The translations under genes and the position numbers were made by a program. Positions 44,012 to 53,960 of a DNA stretch of 64,000 bases are shown here, piece after piece (position 1 is the stretch's first letter; every line of letters begins with the position of its first letter). Source of the DNA: Bacteroidales bacterium (lineage in GTDB: Bacteria; Bacteroidota; Bacteroidia; Bacteroidales; Rikenellaceae); NCBI GenBank assembly GCA_910574205.1, contig CAJSYJ010000001.1, forward strand, positions 62,001 through 126,000, in the 5' to 3' direction. The notes beneath the pieces are model-generated. The model saw only the letters and a program-made list of their open reading frames with translations. It was not told the DNA's origin and ran no database searches.

Positions 44012-46987
44012 TCAGTGGCTGTTGCCCGTGAGAAACATCAACGTCTGCCGCATGAGACGGTCGCGCACGGCGGCATCCGTCAGGGTCTCGAACGGGAATC
44101 CGGCTACAAAGGTACGATATTTTCCATTATATGCGACCGCTGCGCTTTGATTGTTGGCCTTGTAACGCAGCGCCGTGAACGAACCCTTGCCGACCGGACG
44201 TACGATATCGGGCGATTCGACGCAGTAAATACTGTCGTTCAGCTCGCATGCGAAGCGCAGGTAGTATCGCGTGTCGGTCATCTTGGAGGGAATGGCACGC
44301 ACCTCGCCGCGGCGTGTGGCCATATTACCGCCGAAGGAGTAATGCAGGACATTGCGCGCGAAGTCGCGGTCGCTCTCCGAAGCGTCGTCCGAGAGCCACA
44401 GGTCGGTGGCGACGTATGCGCCCGTGACCAGCAGCGCTCCGCCGGCATCGGTAAAGTCTCGCAGCACCGTTTGGAGCCCGGCGGGGAATGTCTTGAACCT
44501 ATATCCCGACACGCCGCGCCCCACGGCGGTCGAGCGCTGCTTGCCGAGTATAAGATCGATGACACGGTAACGCGACAGGTCGCACTGCCCCGCTGCGACG
44601 GCATCGAGGCTCGACGAGGAGAACGAGTATCCGGCCTGCACTATCGACCGGCCGTGCAGTGCCGGGTAGTCGAACGTATTTCCGGCGACGATCTCCGTCT
44701 CGTAATCGTTGTAACAGGCACCGAGGGCGTGGTTGTCGTTATCGGAGCGCGAGAGGGCGCGGTCGAAATTATGCTGTTCGCCGATGAACGATATGTCGCG
44801 AATGTAGGCCGCACCGCTGTCGTAGCGGTTGTGGAATCCGGCCAGCGAGTCGCCCTGAATACTCATGGGAGCTGCGACGCGCTCGAAACCGTTGATGACC
44901 ATTACGCGCCCTTTCTCCGCTACAAGGCGGCAGGCGGATAGAGTCTGGCTCGGAAAGCTCTCGCCGCCGTCATTGACGGCCGTTATACGGTAGCTGTAAA
45001 TCCTGCCGGGCTGCTGCTCCACCGTAAGGCGGTTGGACTCTACCCTTGTGCCGTTGTCGAAGGCTCCGTCGTCGATACGCGTATAGACTATATATGCGGA
45101 CGGGACGGCCGTAGGTTCGAGCGGATCGGGCGTCGCGTGCCACGACAGCTCTACTCTGTTGCCGTCGGCGAGCTCGGCGCGGAATCCGCCAACGGGCAGC
45201 GGCTGGACGACATATGCCTCGGAGTATTGATCCGAGAGATAGCGCAGCATGGCCTTGTAAATCGCCCGGCAGACCGTGAAGCGGAAGCCGGGGTCGAGTC
45301 CGTAACGCATGTCGGCGAAGTTCTGGTGGGAGAGCAGCTCCAAGAGCATCGTCGGAACATTGGGTATGCGTGCCTCGTAATAGGCTCTGTCCCACATTCC
45401 GCGGCGACTCCAATCCGGTTCATATAAAGCCCGTATATCTCCTACAATCTGCGTCATGACTATATCCGTCAAATCGCGCGAGCGCATACGCGTCACCTTT
45501 CCCTCGAACTCGCCGTCGCTGTCCTGCGTACAGTATATGCCGAGCGTGCCGATGATATCGTCGTTGAGCCTTACGCCGGCATCGGAATGGAACGCGAACG
45601 CCAGATCGACCGGTATGCCTTTGCCCTCGCCCTCGGGCAGCCGCTCCGTGCCGCCTATAAGGGCGTTTACCCAGTGTGCCCGCGACATGTAGTCGTCGCG
45701 ATAGTCGTCCTTGCCCTGCTTGGGAGTATATACATCTTCGGGGAATCCCGACCATTGCAGCCAGTAGCGCGCACCCTCGCAGAAGCGCGGATAGCCGCTC
45801 GTCTCGGCGATGTATTCCATGTCGTCCGAACGTTTCTCGGGATCGACGACCCGTGCGATATTGCCCATGCCGCCGCCGATCTTCACGGCATCGGCCGTAA
45901 TGCGGCGGCCGCTGCGAGAGGAGCGGTTATCGAGCATGACGATAGAGTCCATGCTGCCGGCCGGCAGATCGAACTCTCCGAGAAATACCCACATGCCGCC
46001 GCCCATGCGCTGATTGACGGCGAACTCCGACCGGCCGCCGGCATGGCGGACGGTATAGTGCGCATCGTCGGCACTGTCGTCGAGCGTGCGATACGATACA
46101 TATATGCCGTAACGACCTGCGGCGGGTATGGTCGCACCCCACAAGGCCGTTGCCGTGGCGCGCTCGCCCGTAACGGTAGCGGCGCTGCGTGCGGTACCGT
46201 CGGCGAATGGGTTCTGTCCGGTAAGATACTGTTCGTACAAATGCGCGAATCCTGCCCCGGCGCTGTTCCATGCACCGCTCTCGGCATAGTGCGAGGCCGA
46301 ATCGATGCCCGCATCGTTGTCGATGATGATCTCCATCTTCTGCATGTCGCGCTCGCGAGGCAGCAGGACGTTGGCGCCGGCATTTTCGAGCATCGGCACC
46401 AAGAACGGCAGGACGTAGCTCTGCGTATAGAGATCCTCTACGGTCTCCCACAGACGCGAGCGCTGCCAGCGCCATTGGTTTTCACGCTGGTCGAAATACC
46501 TGCCATGACTCTGCCAAAGGGCGATATGGCGGCCATAGAGTCCGGCCGAGGGGCGGTTGGGCGACGAGAGCCGCCTTACCAGCGGCTGCGTACGGCGGTA
46601 GGTAAACCGCCGCCGCTTGTCGCTCGGCCGATAGATCGAGGGCACCAGCTCGTCTATCAGGTGCTTGCCCGAGTATATCTTTAACCGATGCTTGGCGTAT
46701 GCGGCGGGCAGACGGTGCCTGACCGAATCGTACATCGCAATCAGGTTATCGGGACGGAACGGATAGTATGACAGCGATATGGATGCTTTTATTTCGAGCG
46801 TTTTATCGATATCGCGCACCGACTCTATGTCGACATGGCCGCCAAGCACCTCGCGCCTGACGATGCGGGAAAGGACGGCCTTTATCGAGTCGCGCGACGA
46901 ACGCGGGAAGTCATCGCGGCGGGCATGCGCCGTAAACGTCGACATAAGCATCGACATGATAAACAATGCGTATAATGATCTTTTCAT
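44012..46987 (-). CDS. Secreted amidase-like protein with golvesin-type domain and fibronectin domain
   Basis: A 991-residue protein with a signal peptide (residues 1-22). An amidase_3-type core is split by an insertion: GRHIALWQSHG at ~152, LLPRERD at ~208, then VDLAFAFHSDAGV at ~457 and MLLELLSHQNFADMR at ~548, which supply His/Glu zinc ligands in the amidase order. The insertion (~270-372) is a golvesin-like beta domain (GRYGIYVSYRTLDDSADDAH, RITADAVKIGGG). A fibronectin type III domain lies at ~600-690. Similar proteins are often annotated as xanthan lyase; a peptidoglycan amidase role fits the motifs better. Heads a run with YqeY and the transporter. Confidence 0.75.
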   Translation of the reverse strand: MKRSLYALFIMSMLMSTFTAHARRDDFPRSSRDSIKAVLSRIVRREVLGGHVDIESVRDIDKTLEIKASISLSYYPFRPDNLIAMYDSVRHRLPAAYAKHRLKIYSGKHLIDELVPSIYRPSDKRRRFTYRRTQPLVRRLSSPNRPSAGLYGRHIALWQSHGRYFDQRENQWRWQRSRLWETVEDLYTQSYVLPFLVPMLENAGANVLLPRERDMQKMEIIIDNDAGIDSASHYAESGAWNSAGAGFAHLYEQYLTGQNPFADGTARSAATVTGERATATALWGATIPAAGRYGIYVSYRTLDDSADDAHYTVRHAGGRSEFAVNQRMGGGMWVFLGEFDLPAGSMDSIVMLDNRSSRSGRRITADAVKIGGGMGNIARVVDPEKRSDDMEYIAETSGYPRFCEGARYWLQWSGFPEDVYTPKQGKDDYRDDYMSRAHWVNALIGGTERLPEGEGKGIPVDLAFAFHSDAGVRLNDDIIGTLGIYCTQDSDGEFEGKVTRMRSRDLTDIVMTQIVGDIRALYEPDWSRRGMWDRAYYEARIPNVPTMLLELLSHQNFADMRYGLDPGFRFTVCRAIYKAMLRYLSDQYSEAYVVQPLPVGGFRAELADGNRVELSWHATPDPLEPTAVPSAYIVYTRIDDGAFDNGTRVESNRLTVEQQPGRIYSYRITAVNDGGESFPSQTLSACRLVAEKGRVMVINGFERVAAPMSIQGDSLAGFHNRYDSGAAYIRDISFIGEQHNFDRALSRSDNDNHALGACYNDYETEIVAGNTFDYPALHGRSIVQAGYSFSSSSLDAVAAGQCDLSRYRVIDLILGKQRSTAVGRGVSGYRFKTFPAGLQTVLRDFTDAGGALLVTGAYVATDLWLSDDASESDRDFARNVLHYSFGGNMATRRGEVRAIPSKMTDTRYYLRFACELNDSIYCVESPDIVRPVGKGSFTALRYKANNQSAAVAYNGKYRTFVAGFPFETLTDAAVRDRLMRQTLMFLTGNSH

Positions 46988-47128
46988 AGTTTTTCGTGCG
47001 AAAAATACCCTCCAAAGATAATACTATCTTCGCCAAAACGGAAATAATAGTGCCGGACATGTCGCCAGCAGGCGCTCGCTGCGCAGCTCGGCGGCAGGCG
47101 CGGCTGTCGTCTGCGCAGTGAAACGGCA

Positions 47129-47153
47129 GCACCCCGCATTCACTGCGGGGTGC
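47129..47153. other. GC-rich hairpin
   Basis: GCACCCCGCA (47129-47138) pairs with TGCGGGGTGC (47144-47153). It lies downstream of the 79-residue gene. There is no T-run on either side, so it is not a classical terminator. Confidence 0.5.
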
Positions 47154-47180
47154 CGTAATACTAAGTCGTATCAGCTCGCG

Positions 47181-47420
47181 CTATCGACCGGCATTTGCGT
47201 TGCGGTAATCATCGCGCGGCGAGCCCGTCTCGGTGTCGCGGTGCTCCTGCGACGAAGCCGAATCCTCGTGCGAATAGGCGTCATGCACCTCGGCCGACTT
47301 GTCTCGATGATCCTTGCGGGTATATCCCTCTACGTTGTCGACCAGTCCCTGAACGTTATCCTCGAACATCTGTTCGCACTCGTCGCAACAGCCGTTCTGC
47401 TGTCGTTTGTCGTTTTTCAT
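47181..47420 (-). CDS. Small hydrophilic Cys-containing protein
   Basis: Start at MKNDKRQQNGCCDECEQMFE (79 residues). A CCDEC cluster near the N-terminus could bind a metal. The remainder is Asp/Glu/His/Ser-rich and probably disordered (DKSAEVHDAYSHEDSASSQE). Not recognised. Confidence 0.5.
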   Translation of the reverse strand: MKNDKRQQNGCCDECEQMFEDNVQGLVDNVEGYTRKDHRDKSAEVHDAYSHEDSASSQEHRDTETGSPRDDYRNANAGR

Positions 47421-47501
47421 GGTAATCCGATTTAAGTTAAACAATACCATGACCTGCTCTTGCAAAAGCCGTACAAACGCCGCATCGTAGCGTCGATAAG
47501 A

Positions 47502-48098
47502 CTATCGGAACAGCGAGAAACCGAGCGTGAGCGTGAAGCTGCCGTTGCGCGTCTTGCCGGCAGGATTGTCCTTGGCAAGGTTGACGAAGCCCAGTTCGTA
47601 TGCCGCACGCAGCTGCAAGCGCCAAACAGCCAAGTCGATGCCGGCGAGCATGCCGCAGTCGGTACTGCTGAATTTAAGCTCTTTGCCTTCCGATCCGGTA
47701 ATATCCCCGATAGAGAATGTCTTGGCATTATGGCCGAATCCGACATATAAGCCCACCTTCGGCGTGACCGAGACGAATCGGCCGCCGATCTTGTAGCCTA
47801 CCGTCACGGGTACGGTAAGGGTATTTTTATACACCTCGGCACGCGTGAAATCCGACAGATCGCTCCAATCCTTGACACTGCCCATGCGGTTGCCGTAATA
47901 GCCTATACCGCTCTGCAACTGCCAGTGCGAGCGGAATGTATAGCCGACATAGGCGCCTACCTTCCAGCCGTTGCAGTCGAGGCCGTTGTCCTTGCTGTAA
48001 TTGTTGACGGACAGACCGCCTTCGACACCCAGCAGCAGCTGAGCCGATGCTGCCGACGATACAAGCATTGCCGCTAATAAAACAATAAGACGTTTCAT
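47502..48098 (-). CDS. Outer-membrane beta-barrel (PorT/OmpA-like) protein
   Basis: Start at MKRLIVLLAAMLVSSAASAQ, a clear signal peptide (198 residues in all). The mature part has alternating strands (LLLGVEGGLSVNNYS, WKVGAYVGYTFRSHWQLQSG, VTVGYKIGGRFVSVTPKVGL) and ends FTLTLGFSLFR with a terminal aromatic-x residue as in outer-membrane barrels. Eight-stranded porin-family protein of unknown role. Own promoter at 48126-48156. Confidence 0.82.
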   Translation of the reverse strand: MKRLIVLLAAMLVSSAASAQLLLGVEGGLSVNNYSKDNGLDCNGWKVGAYVGYTFRSHWQLQSGIGYYGNRMGSVKDWSDLSDFTRAEVYKNTLTVPVTVGYKIGGRFVSVTPKVGLYVGFGHNAKTFSIGDITGSEGKELKFSSTDCGMLAGIDLAVWRLQLRAAYELGFVNLAKDNPAGKTRNGSFTLTLGFSLFR

Positions 48099-48125
48099 AG
48101 AGTTTGTAATTTGGTTACACGATTG

Positions 48126-48156
48126 CAAATATAGCGATAAGCACGGCAAAAACAAA
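48126..48156 (-). promoter_or_regulatory. Promoter of the beta-barrel gene
   Basis: On the minus strand TTTG (48156-48153), 19-bp spacer, TATATTTG (48133-48126): a perfect consensus promoter, with a ~27-base leader to the ATG at 48098. Confidence 0.8.
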
Positions 48157-48195
48157 AATCGCAGTCGAAATTTGTCGGATCATGCAGCTCGGCCT

Positions 48196-48266
48196 GCATC
48201 CGGGCGGCCACCCTACTCTGCCGCCCGGATGCAAAAAAAAGCTGCCATGCGGTCGCATGGCAGCTT
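48196..48266 (-). terminator. Tandem hairpins ending the BACON lipoprotein gene
   Basis: AAGCTGCCATGC/GCATGGCAGCTT (48239-48266) followed on the minus strand by eight T residues is a typical terminator. Immediately beyond lies a second perfect 13-bp stem, GCATCCGGGCGGC (48196-48208) with GCCGCCCGGATGC (48220-48232). Confidence 0.85.
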
Positions 48267-48283
48267 CGGTATCGGGATTATTA

Positions 48284-50293
48284 CTACTTGCACAAGACAC
48301 CTCTGCGCGCCGTAACTCCGGCCTTTGCGGCAGCCGGCTCGCGGCGGAGTCTCTCGCGCTCGATCGTCGCGGCCTCGGTGCGCTCTGGCTTCGTTTGAGC
48401 GATCTGCGAGGGTTTGCGGGCAGGATCGGTCTTGCGTACAGTCAGAGATGAACGTGTTGCGGCAGAGGCCGAGAGGGCCGCACCCGAGATCAGATCGTCG
48501 ATAGGCGAAACGCCGCTCTTGGTAAGGTGTATCCTATGGCGATAGACGGGAGAGAAATTGCCTGCGGCATCCTCGGCTATGGCGAAGATGATCATATCCA
48601 TATTGAAGTCGAGGATAAAGTTCTTGTTAGGCTGATCGGCTACGCCGCTGCTACGCAAAGCATACATTATCATGTCGTCGGGCACCACGGCAGGATCATC
48701 GAAGCCTGTCTCGTACTGCATGACGGCATAGTAATAGTGCTCGGCCTGACCGGTAATGGCAGTCGTCAAAGGCACGTAGGCCATATTGACGCAGTCGCCG
48801 TACTTCTCGGGCATGGCCTCGGCCAGCGCCGTACCGTCGTAATACTTGTCGTAACCGACCTCGATCGAGATGTCGGCCTTGACGCTCTCGGCCGTTCTGA
48901 ACGGCTCGCCGTAATAGAAATCGCCCGCGATGTCGCCCGTCTTGGTGTTGACGGCGAAGGCTACGGTCTTGTACTCGGTATTCGAATAGAGCCCGCTGCG
49001 AGCCATGGTCGTGGTACCGCGAACGGCATAACGCTGCCAGAAAGCTGCGGCATTTGTCCCGGTATTGCGGATATAGTTGTCGATATCGTTCTGGATATAT
49101 GTCATGATCTGCTGCTCCGAAGCCGATGCCTCGAATACATCCCAATAGTAGTATACGGTATTGTCGCTCGCTACGATAGAGACGGTCGCATCATATGGGT
49201 GTATGTCGGCTACCGAGAACGTGAAGCGGCAGTCGGCGGGATTGCCGCCTGCGGGTATCTGAACGAACTCCTTTTGAAGCCCAGTCGTCCACGAACCGTA
49301 CTGCCAACCGAACAGCAGGACGACATACTCTTCGCCTGCGTCGATGTCGTAGCTGACAGTCGTGCTGCCCGTCTCCGCGATCATATCCATGTACTCGCCG
49401 TATATCTCGCTCACGGTGGTCATCATCTCCTCGTCGGTCTGTCCGCGGAAATACTCCGCAGGCTCTATCGACCAGATATAGGGATCGTTGTTGGTCGCGG
49501 TAATGTCGAGATTGATCTTGGTCGTAGTCACGGTCATCTTATACGAGAGTCGGTTCTCCGATACCACGGGAGGTATGGACAGCGGCAGGCGGATGATAGG
49601 CGTGGTGCGCTCGCCGAGCAGAGTCAGACCGTAGGCATAGATCACATAATCCTCCTTTTGCGTGAGCCCGTTGTAGGTAAGTCTTTGAGCGCCCTTGAAG
49701 GTAGAGGCCATAAGATACTGGTCGAGCGTCATCTCGGATGCCTGGGCTACGGCCTTGAAGTATTCGAGGTCGGCTTGGAAATAGTCGTCGTCATCGGGGT
49801 ACATATCCATGCTCGCCTTAGGGACGACCGAGGCGAAGTATGGCTTCGACGAGCTGAGAGGATATATCTCGAAGACGACCGATCCGCCCGTCTGTTCCTT
49901 TACCACGATCTCGAAGTCGGGTATCTCGAATCCTTGCTGGCGTATCGATACCGCTGCGGGCTCGGCTCCGGGATATTCGAGCCATATCTTGGTCTGGCGA
50001 ATGTCCGTCAGGGGATTGTCGTCGACCTGGAAAGAGAGTATGCGCGCCTGACTCAGGTCGAAGTCGTGCACCCACGCCGCATCCGATCTGACGGTCAGGC
50101 CGCTCGCATCGCCGACATTGAGCAACTGATAGCCTACTTGTGCCGGGCCGCCCTCAGCGGGAACATCGACACGCGTCGCCGCGACTTCGATCGCAGGCGT
50201 CTGTACGGCCTGATCGTCATCCTTGCATGAGGTCAGCACTGCGGCACAACCCAGCAGGCAGAACAACGCCTTCATTAGATTCAACTGTTTCAT
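48284..50293 (-). CDS. BACON-domain surface lipoprotein
   Basis: Start at MKQLNLMKALFCLLGCAAVL (669 residues). It is a lipoprotein by the LTSCKDDD lipobox; the acidic residues after Cys suit surface export in Bacteroidetes. Residues ~35-120 form a BACON domain (ATRVDVPAEGGPAQVGYQLL, SDAAWVHDFDLSQARILSFQ, VSIRQQGFEI). Several beta-sandwich repeats follow without catalytic motifs. BACON proteins bind glycans or mucin. The C-terminal ~50 residues are Arg/Ala-rich. Divergent from the GH3 gene, which may act on the same carbohydrate. Confidence 0.8.
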   Translation of the reverse strand: MKQLNLMKALFCLLGCAAVLTSCKDDDQAVQTPAIEVAATRVDVPAEGGPAQVGYQLLNVGDASGLTVRSDAAWVHDFDLSQARILSFQVDDNPLTDIRQTKIWLEYPGAEPAAVSIRQQGFEIPDFEIVVKEQTGGSVVFEIYPLSSSKPYFASVVPKASMDMYPDDDDYFQADLEYFKAVAQASEMTLDQYLMASTFKGAQRLTYNGLTQKEDYVIYAYGLTLLGERTTPIIRLPLSIPPVVSENRLSYKMTVTTTKINLDITATNNDPYIWSIEPAEYFRGQTDEEMMTTVSEIYGEYMDMIAETGSTTVSYDIDAGEEYVVLLFGWQYGSWTTGLQKEFVQIPAGGNPADCRFTFSVADIHPYDATVSIVASDNTVYYYWDVFEASASEQQIMTYIQNDIDNYIRNTGTNAAAFWQRYAVRGTTTMARSGLYSNTEYKTVAFAVNTKTGDIAGDFYYGEPFRTAESVKADISIEVGYDKYYDGTALAEAMPEKYGDCVNMAYVPLTTAITGQAEHYYYAVMQYETGFDDPAVVPDDMIMYALRSSGVADQPNKNFILDFNMDMIIFAIAEDAAGNFSPVYRHRIHLTKSGVSPIDDLISGAALSASAATRSSLTVRKTDPARKPSQIAQTKPERTEAATIERERLRREPAAAKAGVTARRGVLCK

Positions 50294-50545
50294 TGTGTTC
50301 AAGATAGTTATAAAAATTAAAAAATAGTAGATGATTCCTTACGTTTACCGTTTACAAATATACAAAAATATTTTAATCCGTAATGTTTCGCTGTGATTAT
50401 TATGAAAAAAACACTCGATTAGCCCATGTATCATTCTTTCGAAACCGAAAAACGATGCGTTGCGAAACCGCATTCGCGTAGATAGCCATGCGAAATGATT
50501 ATTTTGGTTATATTTGCATAATATTTAACCTAAATTATTTTCAAA

Positions 50546-52651
50546 ATGAAAATCCGAATCGTTTCGCTGTTGTCGGTTCTCGCGGCGGCTGTCATGCCTC
50601 TGCATGCGCAGCAGTGCATGACTTGGGACGAAGCCTATCGTCGCGCCGACTCGCTTGCGGCGCGGCTGACTCTCGACGAGAAGATATCCATGATGCGCGG
50701 CTACGACAAGTTTTTCCTGCCCGGCGTACCCGACAAGGGAATGCCGTACATATTTACTTCGGATGCCACACAGGGTTTGCGGCTGAATCTCAATCTGCCA
50801 GACCCGACCATGATCCGTCAGATCGACCGGTCGACGGCCTTTCCGTCGCCGATAATGCTGGCGGCGACATTCTCGCCCGAAATGGCATACGAATATGCCC
50901 GTGCCGTGGGCGAGGAGTGCAGGGCGTCGGGCGTCGAGGTGCTGCTGGGTCCCGGCATGAACATATATCGCAATTCGCAGTGCTCGCGCAACTTCGAGTA
51001 TCTGGGCGAAGATCCCTATCTTGCCGCACGCATGGTCGAACGGTATGTCGAGGGCATGCAGTCGACAGGCACGCTCGCCTGCCTGAAACACTTTCTGGCC
51101 AACAACACCGAATGGTATCGTCGACGCTCCAACTCGATCGTGGACGAGCGGGCGATACACGAAATATATACCCCGGCGTTTGTGGCCGGCATCGAGGCCG
51201 GTGCGGCTACGGTCATGACGGCATATAACCGTCTCAACGGCGAATGGTGCGGCCAGAGCGAATATGTCATCAACGACCTTCTGCGCGGCGAGTTCGGCTT
51301 CCGCGGTTTGGTCATGTCCGACTGGCGTTCGATATACGACTGGGGCAAGGTCGTAGCCTCGGGGCTCAATGTCGACATGCCGGGCGAAGACTACTTCTAT
51401 CTCGACGGCGACATTCGCGGACGGGTCGAGCGCGGCGAGTTTTCGGAGAGCGACATCGACCGCATGATACGTCCGACCATAGCCACCGCCATTGCATTCG
51501 GGCTCTACGACCGCATACTGTCGGGCGACAAGTATCGCCCCGAGCTGCTCGACAGTCTGCCCTCGCATGCGCGAACGGCATACGAAGTAGCCGCCGAGGG
51601 TACTGTGCTGCTGCGCAACGACGGCATTCTGCCGCTCGATGCCTCGGGCCGGAGCATACTGCTTACGGGACGCTGGCTCGACGAGCTGCCCCGTGGCGGC
51701 GGCGCAGCCAGAGTCGAGGGCTACGACACGGTAACGCCCGTCGATGCGCTTAAAGCGTTGGGCGATGTCACGGTATCTAAAAACCCTACCGACGAGGAGT
51801 TGCGCAATGCCGATATCGTGATATTTACCACCGGTACATACGACACCGAGGCGGTCGAACGACCGTTCGCGCTGCCCAAGGCCGACGAGCGTGCCGTAAG
51901 ACGCGCCGTCGAGCTGAATCCCAATACGATAGTCATCGTAAACAGCGGCTCGGGCATCGACATGACAGCATGGAGCGACCGCTGCGCCGCATTGATCTAC
52001 GGGTGGTATCCCGGGCAGAACGGCTACGAGGCTATCGCCGACATCATCCGCGGCAAGATTTCGCCGTCTGGCAAACTGCCCATGACAATCGAAAGATCGT
52101 TCTCCGACTCCCCCGCCGCAGGCAGCATGCCGCGCGGAGCGTCGTTCTACGACAAGGCGCGTAACGAACACTTTATCATGCCATACGACATTTTATACGA
52201 CGAATCGGTTCTGGTGGGTTACAGGTGGTACGAGTATAACGGCATAAGGCCGTTGTTCCCGTTCGGATACGGATTGTCGTACACCACATTCGAGATCGAC
52301 CGGCCGTGCTGCGGCCGCAGCACGGCTACGGTATCGAAAGGGTCTCCCGCACGAATCAGCGTGCGGCTGCGAAATACCGGCGAGCGCCGCGGCAAGGAGG
52401 TCATACAGCTCTATGTAGGCGAAAACACCCCGTCGGTAGTCCGTCCGCCCAAGGAGTTGAAGCGCATACATAAAGTAGAACTCGATGCAGGCGAATCGGC
52501 TACGGTCGAGTTCGAGATCGGATCGGATGATCTGGCATTCTGGGATGTGCAGACGCACGCATGGAAGACCAACGCCGGAGAGTACACCCTCTACATCGGC
52601 ACTTCGTCCGAGGATATAGCATGCACAATACCATTGAAAGTCATAGAATAA
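50546..52651 (+). CDS. Glycoside hydrolase family 3 (beta-glucosidase type)
   Basis: 701 residues with a signal peptide (MKIRIVSLLSVLAAAVMPLH). The GH3 N-domain has SDATQGLRLN, the GPGMNIYRNSQCSRNFEYLG block and KHFLANNTE. The nucleophile is the Asp of GLVMSDWRSIYDWG at residue ~257. The C-domain includes EGTVLLRNDGILPL and YGWYPGQNGYEAIADI, and a fibronectin type III-like end (VRLRNTGERRGKEVIQLYVG) closes it. It releases terminal beta-linked sugars in the periplasm; exact sugar unknown. A TATATTTG -7 box stands at 50509-50516. Confidence 0.92.
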   Translation: MKIRIVSLLSVLAAAVMPLHAQQCMTWDEAYRRADSLAARLTLDEKISMMRGYDKFFLPGVPDKGMPYIFTSDATQGLRLNLNLPDPTMIRQIDRSTAFPSPIMLAATFSPEMAYEYARAVGEECRASGVEVLLGPGMNIYRNSQCSRNFEYLGEDPYLAARMVERYVEGMQSTGTLACLKHFLANNTEWYRRRSNSIVDERAIHEIYTPAFVAGIEAGAATVMTAYNRLNGEWCGQSEYVINDLLRGEFGFRGLVMSDWRSIYDWGKVVASGLNVDMPGEDYFYLDGDIRGRVERGEFSESDIDRMIRPTIATAIAFGLYDRILSGDKYRPELLDSLPSHARTAYEVAAEGTVLLRNDGILPLDASGRSILLTGRWLDELPRGGGAARVEGYDTVTPVDALKALGDVTVSKNPTDEELRNADIVIFTTGTYDTEAVERPFALPKADERAVRRAVELNPNTIVIVNSGSGIDMTAWSDRCAALIYGWYPGQNGYEAIADIIRGKISPSGKLPMTIERSFSDSPAAGSMPRGASFYDKARNEHFIMPYDILYDESVLVGYRWYEYNGIRPLFPFGYGLSYTTFEIDRPCCGRSTATVSKGSPARISVRLRNTGERRGKEVIQLYVGENTPSVVRPPKELKRIHKVELDAGESATVEFEIGSDDLAFWDVQTHAWKTNAGEYTLYIGTSSEDIACTIPLKVIE

Positions 52652-52652
52652 T

Positions 52653-53960
52653 ATGGATCGCATGAAGTCTTACAAACGCTGGATAGCCGCCCTTGCGCTT
52701 TGGGCACTGCCGCTATGCGCAACTTACTCGCAGAGCATCGAGCAGGACGTACGCGAGGATATATCGCGTGCGGCCGACATCTACCACTCCTACGAGTATC
52801 GCCCGACAGAGATATCAGCCGCTCCCGAGGGATATACATTGTTCTATGTAAGCCACTTCGGTCGCCACGGCTCACGCTTTTTGGAGGGCGAGGAGCGTTA
52901 CGCCTCTCCGCTGGCGACGCTGCGCCGTGCCGACGGCAAATCTCTTCTGACGGCTGAGGGAGAGCGGTGCCTCGCCATTGTCGAGGCTATGGCCGAGAAT
53001 GCCCGTTCGCGCTGGGGCGAGCTGACGCAGCGCGGAGTGCGCGAGCATCGCCAGATCGCCCAGCGCATGTACATGCGCATGCCGGAGATATTCGCGGCCG
53101 AGGGCACCGAGGTGCGCAGCCGCTCGACGCTCGTGCCGCGCTGCATAATGAGTATGGCAGCCAACAACGAGCGTCTCAAAGAGTTGAATCCGTCACTTAA
53201 CATACTGCGTGATGCGAGCGGACGTTGGCGCGACATATTCGACGACAACCGCATGGCGCATCGGCACGTCAATGCCGCAGCCGAGAAGAGGGCTGCCGAG
53301 TGGCGTATGCGCAATCTCGATCCGTCGCGGCTTATGCATCTGCTGTTCGTAAAGCCCGGCCTGCTGGACCGTCGCGCCCAGGTGGAGTTCATGCAGGAGC
53401 TTTATACGCTGTGGGCAGACGAACAGGATGTCGACTGGCAGGGCGAGAGCCTCGCCACGATACTCGACCGAGAGGAGTTGATAGCATGCTGGAAATGCAG
53501 CAATATGCGTTATTACATGCCTTTCGGCCCTTCGGAATATTTCGTGTGGCGTCGACATGATGCCCGGCGCGCCGTTCAGGATCTGATCGAGCGTGCCGAT
53601 GCGGCAATCGCCGATCCTCGTCCGTCGGCCGATCTGCGCTTTATACACGACTCCGGCATAACGTCGATGATGAGCCTTATGGGCATCTGCGAGCTGGATT
53701 ATACGACGACCGACTATGCGACGCTGCACGAGCACTGGGCGATATATCGCATAACGCCCATGGCTACGAATCTGCAAATAATGTTTTACCGCAGCCCTGC
53801 GAGCGACGAGGTCTTGGTAAAACTGCTGCTCTGCGAGCGAGAAGTCTCGCTGCCCCTCGAATCCAGCGACCGATGCTACCGCTGGTCGGATGTCAAGGCC
53901 TATCTGTCTGGCAGGATCGACGATCGGAAGCCGTTTCCGCGGAAAGCTCAGGCTGCGTAA
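52653..53960 (+). CDS. Secreted histidine acid phosphatase (phytase/MINPP-like)
   Basis: 435 residues with a signal peptide (residues ~8-27). The active-site motif is VSHFGRHGSRFL at residue ~69 (RHGxR), and the downstream proton donor is the HD of FIHDSGITSMMSLMGI at ~330. This is the histidine-acid-phosphatase branch that includes bacterial inositol-polyphosphate phosphatases. Starts 1 base after the GH3 stop. The last ~15 residues (DDRKPFPRKAQAA) may be read-through into the neighbouring remnant, because a deletion junction lies near 53920. Confidence 0.82.
   Translation: MDRMKSYKRWIAALALWALPLCATYSQSIEQDVREDISRAADIYHSYEYRPTEISAAPEGYTLFYVSHFGRHGSRFLEGEERYASPLATLRRADGKSLLTAEGERCLAIVEAMAENARSRWGELTQRGVREHRQIAQRMYMRMPEIFAAEGTEVRSRSTLVPRCIMSMAANNERLKELNPSLNILRDASGRWRDIFDDNRMAHRHVNAAAEKRAAEWRMRNLDPSRLMHLLFVKPGLLDRRAQVEFMQELYTLWADEQDVDWQGESLATILDREELIACWKCSNMRYYMPFGPSEYFVWRRHDARRAVQDLIERADAAIADPRPSADLRFIHDSGITSMMSLMGICELDYTTTDYATLHEHWAIYRITPMATNLQIMFYRSPASDEVLVKLLLCEREVSLPLESSDRCYRWSDVKAYLSGRIDDRKPFPRKAQAA

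Noticed and set aside
48527..50230. A 567-residue plus-strand frame opposite the BACON lipoprotein
   Set aside because: The minus-strand gene has a lipobox and BACON domain; this frame lacks any family pattern.
50525..52171. A 548-residue minus-strand frame opposite the GH3 gene
   Set aside because: The GH3 motifs on the plus strand are decisive; the opposite frame is a shadow.
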